From Rhabditoides inermis (Eukaryota > Nematoda > Chromadorea > Rhabditida > Rhabditidae), in the NCBI GenBank assembly GCA_963966185.1, contig CAWZYM010000183.1, positions 208,501 to 272,500 of the forward strand: a stretch of 64,000 bases of DNA, written 5' to 3'. Below are positions 53,671 to 62,617 of the stretch, in pieces; within the stretch, counting starts at the first letter, position 1, and every line of letters begins with the position of its first letter. A program made the translations under genes and the position numbers. The notes beneath the pieces were generated by a model, which did no database searches, was not told the DNA's origin, and saw nothing but the letters and a program-made list of their open reading frames with translations.

Positions 53671-56600
53671 CTCTCTCTCCCTCTCTCTCTCCCGCGCTCT
53701 CTCTCACTCTCTCCTTCTCTCTCTCTCTCCACCCTCTCTCTCTCCCCCTCTCTCCCCCCCCTCTCTCTCTCTCCCTCTCTCTATCTCTATCATCCCTCCC
53801 TCTTCCAGCCTGAGCGTGCCGCCCCCATCCCGGACCACTTCGACTGGCGGCAGAGGAACATGGTCACTCCGGTCAAGGCACAGGGTGAGACGTGATTCTA
53901 TTCTCTCACTCTCACAACGAGTCTCACGATGTGTGGAAGATGAAAAGAGGACAGAGAGATAGCTCTCGGCGCATATAGTGCGCCGAGTGCATATAGTGCA
54001 TGTGCATGCGCCATAGTGCATGCGCCATATAGTGCATTTAGTGCATATAGTCAATAAAGTGCGCAAAACCAAAGAGGCAGACGGAGCTCCGTAAATCGCT
54101 TCGATTTGAAGACACTTTCCACCTATAATCGTACTGCGGGTCAAAGCATTGAGTATAGTTGTTTATCTTGTGTGGCAGGACCGGTAACGCGCTAACTTTG
54201 AAAGCATTGCAATGGGAAACTGTCTGAGGCTAACGACCTACCGACGAAACGTATCTATGTAAAAACAGCATCATTAAAGTAGAAGTCACCACAGTCGACC
54301 TAGGCAAGACCAGCCGACTCGACATGCGACGTGCTCTTCTAGTACTTTCTTCAAGTTTCTGTCTTTTTCATTGCATATGAATAAAACTATTATTTTTATA
54401 TTCTTATTGCTACTTATTTTCTCACATCATGTTTTCTGGAGATAATTCTCATCTCCGGAAAATGAATACTCATCATAAATCAATATCGATTGCAGGCAAG
54501 TGCGGTTCTTGCTGGGCGTTCGCCTCCACTGCCACTGTCGAGGCCGCCTGGGCAATCAAGGACGGACAGATGAGAAACCTGTCGGGTGCGTATTGATTTA
54601 TTGATGTCTTGATCGATTTGTAGGAAAACATATCTTGTGGGTACTATTCATTTTTTTTGTATTGATTTATTGATTGATATTCAGAGCAGACCCTTCTCGA
54701 CTGCGATTTCGACGACGACGCGTGTAACGGGGGCGATGAGGACAAGGCGTTCCGGTGGGTGGATTATCGATCGATATCGACTTATTGATTGATTCCAGTT
54801 TTATCCACCGCCACGGTCTGTTCGACAATGACGTGTATCCCTACGCTGCGCAAAGGCAGAACGGATGTTTGGCGGAGGGAGAGAATACCACGAAGATTGA
54901 GGTAACGTTAATAAGGTAAAGGTAGGAGTCGAAGGAATACTATGGCAAGATATCATAGTTTAGCAATTTTCCAACGACAGCTCACGCCTATTTTCGCAAT
55001 AATGCGCCTGTGGGTAGATCGAAGTTGATTATTGATTTATAGAAGGATCAAGTGGTAATGTAGAGACCCCAATGAACATTTGTGTGACCCGAACGAAATG
55101 CTGTTCTAATATGCAAATATGGAAAGCACTGTATCTTCAGAGGTTTAACCTATGCAGTTAGATAACATTCGATTAGCTGATTTTTAGTTTGTTTGCAGCT
55201 GAAGATACTGTGCTAACATCCAAAAGGCTACTAAACGTGGTCGATGACGTCATCATTCTCTCTGATCTCGCCGCCTCTCTGTCACGTTGCCCCGTTGAGA
55301 GAGCGCGCCCCGGTGCGCGCGCTTGGCGCGGAATTGTGGCGCGCGTATCAAGTAAACATAGAACACCCATATATATTTCGAAACTACATAATTAAAGTAA
55401 AATTAGCATGATAATTGGATATCGAAAAAAAGTGGTAATGGTAACATTCTAGGTGTTTGAAACCACTTGACCTATCGTGATTTCTCTGTTGATTGTTGTT
55501 GATTTATTTATTCAGATCGCGTACTTCCTGCACCAGGACGAAGAGTCGATCATCGACTGGCTGATCGGATTCGGACCGGTCAATGTCGGTATGTACGGGC
55601 GAGAAATTGCTAAAGAGATTTCACTACGTTTCATACACAATGTAAAATAGGATTTGTTTTACATCCAGTAATAAACACATACAAACACATACAAACACAT
55701 ACAATCGAAATTTATCTGTATATGAACTTCAGAATAGGATGGTACGCTACGAGGTTCTGAGAAAAATCGGACTATCCTATCTTTGGTTGACACGGAAAAT
55801 GATTGAGACAAAAACGACAAGAAACGATTCTTTTCACAGGTCAGAAAAGAGGTCACACCATACATCCCTCAATGTATTTTGTAAAATCAAAAGAAGAGAG
55901 ACGTTTTCTTCCTTCAGGCATGTCAGTGATCCAGCCGATGCGCGCGTACAAAGGCGGCGTGTTCACGCCCTCGGACGAGGCATGCAAGAACGAGGTGGGC
56001 ACGGTATCCTTGATTAGCATATCATAACTTGTGGCAAAGTGGAAAAACATACACGAGAGTGATTCATCACACGAGTGCAAAAATGATTTTAGTTTAGACT
56101 TACTTACATTAGTTGACTCACATTAGTTTAGACTGCGCCCAAGCGATAGTATCATAGTATGTTCTTCGACTCACGATCTTCTTATGATCTTCTCCCTGAC
56201 CAATAACGCGAACCATGGCGAGAATTGAACTGTAGTCAGATCGCCACGATGTAACCGAGTGATGTGCAGGTTTTTCGATGACCGTATACCTTAAAGGTAC
56301 ACTGGCGACTTATTTTTGACTCGGAATGTTTGAAAGAATCATATTAACCCAAATATTAATCGATTTGTGACAAAGAACAACTATCCGTTGCTTTCAAATG
56401 TCGCAACTCGCTGTTGCAATATTTTATTATTTTATTTCAAACTCCAAATTGGTCTCGCCACGACTTCCATTCCGTTTAACTCTTTAATGCTGCAGAAATG
56501 GCGAGAGAACACGTAATCCCAGACAAAAGAAGCTCGTCGCTTACTATGTGGCTCAATGCGTGTGTGCGCTGTAGTAGCACAGACCTCGCCGGTTCGAATC

Positions 56601-58333
56601 CTGTCTACGGCAAGTGTTTTGCATAGGTGGTAACGCTCGTTCAAGAGAGCTAGTTGGAGAATTAAGTCGCCACTGTTCCTTTAACCGTGTATGATGTGCA
56701 GGTGATTGGACTGCACTCTGTGGTCATCGTGGGATACGGTACCAGCGAGCAGGGCGAGAAGTATTGGATCATCAAGAACAGGTAGTGATCTTACTGTATT
56801 GGTATTGTATTGAAAAAGAAAAAAATTATTACTGCGTTATTAAAGGAACAGAGGCGTATATCAGAACCGTGTGGTAATGAAATTTTTAAATTCGCACAAA
56901 ATCACCACGCGCCGAGGTGCATGTATGTTTCAGGCAAAGTTGCAAACAGGAATCGAACCCGTGGCTGCGAATGTGATAGCACATAGTCTTTTCCACTGCG
57001 CCACGCAGCTCATAGGGTCATCACGCGCAAAGACCGCTACCGTTCACGAGAACTGACTTCTTTGCGAAAGCGATCACAATATCGATCGGCCCGCGAAAAT
57101 GGGACTTCCCGCCAAAACACACATTTGAACGCCTATTTTTTTGAACGCCAACGGGACGATCTGTGGTACTTGATGTGGTAACGCGGTAACAGCTTTGAAT
57201 TCTTATTTTTTCGTTTGTTTTGCATTCCAATGGGTCAAGTTATGATCCAAAGTCGAAAATAATGCGCCACTGTTTCTTTAAAACAAAACATAACATATAT
57301 AGGTCATCCCCCTTTCATCGTACGGCAATTTAGCTGGCTTGCCAGACAGACGAGAACTTTATGCAAATTCGCCCTGTTTGTGTGTTTTTGTGCACAAACT
57401 TTGTGCACAGAGCTTTCTATCTGGGCATCTCCTCCAGAAAACTGGGCGCTGTGCGATAAGTTTGAAGAAAGTAATTAGGTTTAGGAGTTTTCCCATTGGA
57501 AATCGACTCAAAATCAAGGTTTTTGGACTCTAACTGAAAAACGAAGGCGAACAAATCGAACACTAGAGATCGATTGGCACTTTTGATACACATCACATAT
57601 CGAAATTTTGTGAAGATTGATTGATTTCGAAAGGAGTAATTTACTTTAGAAGATGGAAAACTCTGCTTCGTTAGACTAGGAAATGACCCTCATTTTCCTA
57701 AAAAGAGACCGCCAAGTGCGGGAATCGCGCGGTCGAATGGTCTCGCGCGGGCCGATAACGGGCTATTGATACCTCAAATGCTGTCTGGTAAACATTCTGC
57801 GAAATGACTGCCGTACGATGAACGGGGGGGGGGGAATGTCCTATAATTATATGAACATTGAGAAAAGTAATGTCAATCGTTCTGTTTTTTTATTGTTCTG
57901 TTTCTCCTTTCTGAGAGTTGTTTTGCCATATACTCATCTATACGTTTCATTCAAACTATAACTCGAGTTGACACAAATTTTTGATCAATTCGTGGTAGCT
58001 TTTATCACTCAGATTACTATTATTGATGAAAATATTTCCTTTTTTATAATGATGCATGATTTACATGATATACATCAATGATTAACAGACGGTTTTTGGA
58101 TACGTTTCAAGCAAACAATAACTGGAGTTGGCATAATTTCTCGAACAATGCGCATTATCTGGGTTCTTGGCTTGATCAGATTTATTATTAATAAAATATT
58201 ATCTTTCACAATCATTTCAATTCCTGTTTTCAGTTGGGGCCAGGAGTGGGGCGTGGAAAACGGCTACATCTACTTTGCCCGCGGAGTCAACGCGTGCGGC
58301 ATCGAAGACGAGCCCATCGGAATCCTCGCCTGA
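50657..58333 (+). CDS. Membrane-anchored papain-like (C1A) cysteine protease, copy 1
   Basis: Fifteen exons in phase (385 residues): 50657-50670, 51950-52030, 52457-52522, 52805-52894, 52957-53052, 53234-53303, 53552-53623, 53809-53884, 54496-54585, 54685-54754, 54799-54901, 55516-55588, 55918-55994, 56702-56781 and 58234-58333 (TGA); AATAAA at 58377-58382. The first exon is only MRPF plus two bases; the second copy has the same. A basic stretch precedes one membrane segment (SLVALVCAFVMTGFYIGYL), giving a type II topology. The propeptide (FGREYESQSETMQRFGEYER, ELSDWTDEEF) is of the I29 type. The mature domain starts near FDWRQRNMVTPVKAQ and has the oxyanion Gln188 and CGSCWAF with Cys194, then His331 in GLHSVVIVGYG and Asn352 in KNSWG. 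The triad is complete, so it should be active. The residue before His is Leu, where most family members have Asn. It would act on the luminal side of secretory or lysosomal membranes. Intron 1 carries a 1.1-kb foldback transposon, and exon 14 lies between two tRNA-bearing MITEs. Confidence 0.93.
50831..51931. mobile_element. Long-armed foldback transposon (441-bp inverted arms, TA target duplication)
   Basis: Arms 50831-51271 and 51491-51931 are near-perfect reverse complements of equal length, with ends CTGTCCCGATCACAAGC and GCTTGTGATCGGGACAG. TA flanks both sides (50829-50830 and 51932-51933), as for Tc1/mariner-type insertion. The 219-bp loop has no transposase. A small internal palindrome (TGACGTCACGGCCCGGGCCG) lies near each end. 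It is inserted in intron 1 of the protease gene, ending 16 bp before the acceptor AG. Confidence 0.9.
52040..52165 (+). repeat. GA microsatellite in protease intron 2
   Basis: GA-rich repeat beginning about 15 bp after the exon 2 donor. Confidence 0.9.
53630..53800 (+). repeat. TC microsatellite in protease intron 7
   Basis: Fills the intron between the SLLPMTFY and PERAAP exons. At the same intron of the second copy the repeat is GA on the sense strand (61315-61470), so the two repeats arose separately or inverted. Confidence 0.9.
53955..54070. repeat. ATAGTGCAT short tandem repeat in a dispersed element
   Basis: Units such as CATATAGTGCAT and GCGCCATAGTGCAT recur between AGCTCTCGGCGC and GCGCAAAACCAAAGAGGCAG. 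The flanking words occur together at 40509-40560 (AGCTCTCGGCCATAGCGCGC, AGAGAGGCAGACGG), so this is an expanded copy of a dispersed repeat. Confidence 0.55.
55232..55375. repeat. Dispersed repeat with TGATGACGTCATCA core (copy 2)
   Basis: GATGACGTCATCATTCTC, GATCTCGCCGCC, GGTGCGCGCGC and GCGCGGAATT occur in the same order as at 32430-32545. It lies in intron 11 of the first protease gene. Confidence 0.6.
56291..56684. mobile_element. TTAA-flanked MITE carrying a tRNA-like module (copy C)
   Basis: Ends TTAAAGGTACACTGGCGAC and GTCGCCACTGTTCCTTTAA; if TTAA is the target duplication, the inverted ends are AGGTACACTGGCGAC/AGGAACAGTGGCGAC. Inside, 56548-56612 (+) holds a tRNA-like module with GGTTCGAATCC. 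It ends 17 bp before protease exon 14. Confidence 0.75.
56548..56612 (+). other. tRNA-like module in MITE copy C
   Basis: GTGGCTCAATGCG A-box-like start and GCCGGTTCGAATCC B box, about 50 nt apart. No complete cloverleaf was found. Confidence 0.5.
56840..57281. mobile_element. TTAA-flanked MITE carrying a tRNA-like module (copy D)
   Basis: Ends TTAAAGGAACAGAGGCG and GCGCCACTGTTTCTTTAA. Inside, 56943-57013 (minus strand) is a tRNA-like module with GGCGCAGTGGAAAAGA and GGGTTCGATTCCTG. It starts 58 bp after protease exon 14, so with copy C it brackets that exon. Confidence 0.75.
56943..57013 (-). other. tRNA-like module in MITE copy D
   Basis: Minus strand GAGCTGCGTGGCGCAGTGG as A-box side and CACGGGTTCGATTCC as B-box side, in opposite direction to the module in copy C. 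Confidence 0.55.
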
Positions 58334-58577
58334 TCGACTTAATCAATAACTCCATCAATCGATAGTGTTGCGTATAAATAAACCTTGTAATGTATTATGG
58401 CTATTGCTTCGGTAAGCGAATTCGGAACCGCGCCAGATAAGAGCTGTTTTACACGGGGGAAAGAACAGACTTTTTACTATCAGACACACGCGCGATATCA
58501 GAAAAGGACTTCTTGGCTGCGAGATAAGAGAAAGTCCTTTCCATTCTCTCGACTGATCGCCGAGACACCGACACGGG

Positions 58578-58906
58578 ATGCGGCCATTCGCGTGAGTTAC
58601 CACTACTTACCAAATTAGTCGCAACTAGTAATAGTAGTACAATGATAATGCTCAAAGTGCTCCGAAAAATTAGACGGTTTGGTCTCCAGTATGATATGAT
58701 AATGAATTTCGATGAAATTCGCCAGGCGCAGAAAAAGGCAAATTACGTAGAAGAAGAAGAAGAAGAAGAAGAAGAAGAACAGTTTCGAAAGAATAATAAA
58801 TGTGATGATCTGCAGTTCGACTGCCAAGGAGCAGTTGATCAGCTTCAACGAGCTAGCCGCGCCGCAGCAGAAAAAGGGAACCAGCAACAGGTAGAGTACT
58901 GGATTA

Positions 58907-58945
<39 letters not shown>

Positions 58946-60782
58946 GCTATTTCTACTACTTTGGTCTGTTCGCGCAGGCGATTATGAAAAGTCATCAAGG
59001 GACTGCAATACCATATTTTTACCACATAGTAAATCACGAATATCTTTGAACGATTAATTCGTGTGAGTAAAAGTAGCCCTTTTTCTAAAAATTGTCCTAA
59101 ATCGAAATTACATGCGTTTCCCTCCACCTACCCCTCTCTCTCCCCCCCCCCCCCCTCCCCTCTCTCTCTTTCTTTATCTTGTTCATGTGCAGATGCCGCG
59201 CCTGCCGCATCGCTCTGGTGTCTGCCTTCGTCCTTACCGCCCTCTACATCGGATACCTGTGAGTGGTCCGGGGAACTGGGGAACCAGAGAGCCAAAGAAC
59301 CAGGAAACCAGAGAGCCAGAGAACCAGAGAACCAGATAGCCAGAGGACCAGGGAACAAGAGAACCAGAGATAGAAATCCAGTGATCACGAAAACTATACA
59401 TTCAGGAAAAAATAGTGTTGTATATAAAAGGTATTCACATTAGATAACATTTTCAAACCCAACGTTTTTGCGATGACAATGAAACGTAGCTGATAAATAA
59501 ACTAATAAAACCATTAGATAATCCACTGGCAAGCCTTACACATGGGCTATTTGAATTGAAGAATTTACGGATATTGATAACGAAACGACAATCCTATCCA
59601 TATCCAGCAACCGCCGCAACGTGTACCATCCACATATTGCGAGATTAGAACTACAAACAACAAACTATATAATATGATCATGTTTCTTGCAGCAACCGCC
59701 GCAACGTGTACCAGCCGCATGGCGAGTCGGCCGCCGCTCCCTCCGGCGACGACTCCACCCACTACAGGGAGAGATTCGTGCAGTTCATGGATAAGTGAGT
59801 ACTGAAGAGTTAAGCTATCAGAATACGTGAGCTCGATGTCGCTGCGATTCAGCCAAACTGAGAAATAACTGCAGTTCGTGCACGAGTGTGTAGATCCATC
59901 AAGTGCATTGTAGATTCATCAAGGTACAAGTACTTCTCAACGACATGTAAGTACTGCGCATACTTTCAAGCTGTGGATGTATGCGTTGTCTTTCTAATGA
60001 GTGCAGGTCATGGACAAGTGAGTACTGTACTGTAGAGCTATCACACTGCACGCCCGATATTATTCCGATACAGCTTCGAATTGAGACATGATCACAGAAA
60101 TTTGTCGATTGGTATATGTGGGTGGCATACATACGTTTCATGGGCCTTTTTTTAAGAGGAAAAGGTTTGGCAAACTAATGGAAGTGATTGTTGACGGAAA
60201 ATAATATAATATATACTTTTCTCAATGAGCACATAGACGATCGGAAGTATTATGAAATAATGTATCGTCTGAACTCTGAACGTATATAATTTACTGTCTA
60301 TATCAAGTAAACAACAACAGAGATGAAACATAAAGAGTTTAGTCTGTGTGAAGACTGTGAAGTCGTTGTCGGTGGTTCTTTTTTGTCGGAATTCGACGTG
60401 AAGTGGTGATGTGCTTGATGCTTGATCTCACGAGTAGATGGCGTCGCTACATCTACATCCATTGTAGCGATATTGTACCCCAAAATTACACATCCATTGT
60501 ACTTATAAGATTTTATCGGAGGGTGCAACTCTGTGCTCCGAGAATTCATCAAATTGCATTGTCCATACTGTTCACATCAATGGTGAAACTCGATCCAACT
60601 TTTTGATGAGTGTAGACTACAATCAGAAAAATCGATAATAATCAATACAACTATAGAAATCAATCAATAACAGGTTCGGTCGCGAGTACGAGTCGCAAGC
60701 GGAGACGATGAGGAGATTCGGGGAGTACGAGAGGGAGCTGAGGAGGGTCAGCCAGCACAACAAGGACAAGTGAGGGGTCTCT

Positions 60783-60830
<48 letters not shown>

Positions 60831-61315
60831 ACCCTCTCAGGGCCCATGGTTCGAACGCCGTCTTCGGTGAGACCGAGCTGTCCGACTGGACTGACGAAGA
60901 GTTCAAGAAGGTATTTGAGTGTAAATCCACATATATGTGTATCAATGGGTTTTGACATTTTCAAAAAGTGGGTACATCACCTTTGCTCACAATACTTGTT
61001 TTAAGAACCTCGTGTTTGTCCGGGCACGAAACATCAAAATTAATGTTAGGGTAACTAAACTTGATTTCTCGAACTAACGTTATTCTATCGCAACAGTCAG
61101 CCGCCGGCAAATCATAACTCGTTGGGATTTTGTCCGTTTTATTATATCTGTGAAGAATAGAATCAGTAATTACTCATGCAAAAGATATCGTGTTTAACTC
61201 TGTTGTTGAAACGCATGGTTTGTTACAGTCCCTTCTCCCTATGACGTTCTACAACCGCCTGCACGAGGAGGCCACCTTCATTCGCCGTGATCCGCCTAAG
61301 GTATGGAGAGAGATG

Positions 61316-61385
<70 letters not shown>

Positions 61386-61431
61386 GAAGAGAGAGAGATA
61401 GTGCGAGTGAGGAGAGAGAGATAGTGCTAGT

Positions 61432-61473
<42 letters not shown>

Positions 61474-62567
61474 ACCCTTCGCAGGTCGAGCGTGCCGCTC
61501 CCGCTCCTGCCAGCTTCGACTGGCGCACCAAGGGAGTCGTCACTCCCGTTAAGGCACAGGGTGAGTGTCGAAAGAAAATAAATACGGTAATCGCGATAAA
61601 ATTACTCAACTCCCATAGTTTTTAAATAAGATGTGACCGAGTATGGGTTTGGGTATGGGTGAGAGTTTTTGTGAATGTGGGCACATACTACCTTGCGATC
61701 TCGTGACACACGTGTGGTCAGTCCCTTCGAAACAGCCCCTTCAAAACGCATTTCGAAGTCAGTATCGAAAGGGGTTTCGAAAAGACTGACCGCCACAGCG
61801 AATTAAAGCAGACAAAAAGACGACAGACAAAAAAGACGATTGCGTTATAAACTCGCGAAACAGCGTTATTCAGGGCGTTATTCAGGGTTCAGCTCAGGGC
61901 GAGTATGGGTCCTATGTTCCTATGTAATTATTCAACTACCATAGTTTTGGAGTATTATGCAACCGCGGAACATATCGAGTGACGTTTGTAGCAAATCGAA
62001 AACAAGTAGTGTCCAAAACGTTAATTTATGGTATGGTCCTACTTGCGGAACATAGTGATGTGTAGTGATAAATCAATATCGATTGCAGGCAAGTGCGGTT
62101 CTTGCTGGGCGTTCGCCTCCACTGCCACCGTCGAAGCCGCCTGGGCAATCAAGGACGGACAGATGAGGAACCTGTCGGGTGCGTATTGATTCATTCATTT
62201 ATTGATCGATTTTCAGGGAAAAATGTCTTCCTGAAAAAAATGAAAATGTCTTCCGTACCGTCGCTGTGTGTCTATTCTAACCGAATTTACAGAATATTTT
62301 CTTCCACAGACGTATGCCATGTTGTCCAGGATAACTCATATATTTTGATTCACACTTACCATTTGCCTATTCACAGTTACCCATGTAGTCATATGAAGTC
62401 AAGTACCTGATGAGACTGATGACTCATTCATTCACAAAACATATTATTGTTAGGTAGAAAACAAAAAGGCACAATGATCGTTCGATCTTTCAGAGCAGAC
62501 CCTTCTCGATTGCGACCTCGCTGATGATGCGTGCGACGGAGGAAACGAGGACAGGGCTTTCCGGTAG

Positions 62568-62617
<50 letters not shown>

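Noticed and set aside
58642..59049. 135-codon ORF with a run of Glu upstream of protease copy 2
   Set aside because: The exon homologous to copy 1 (KEQLISFNELAAPQQKKG) is in a different frame and fits the splice phases; the Glu run is a GAA microsatellite in intron 1.
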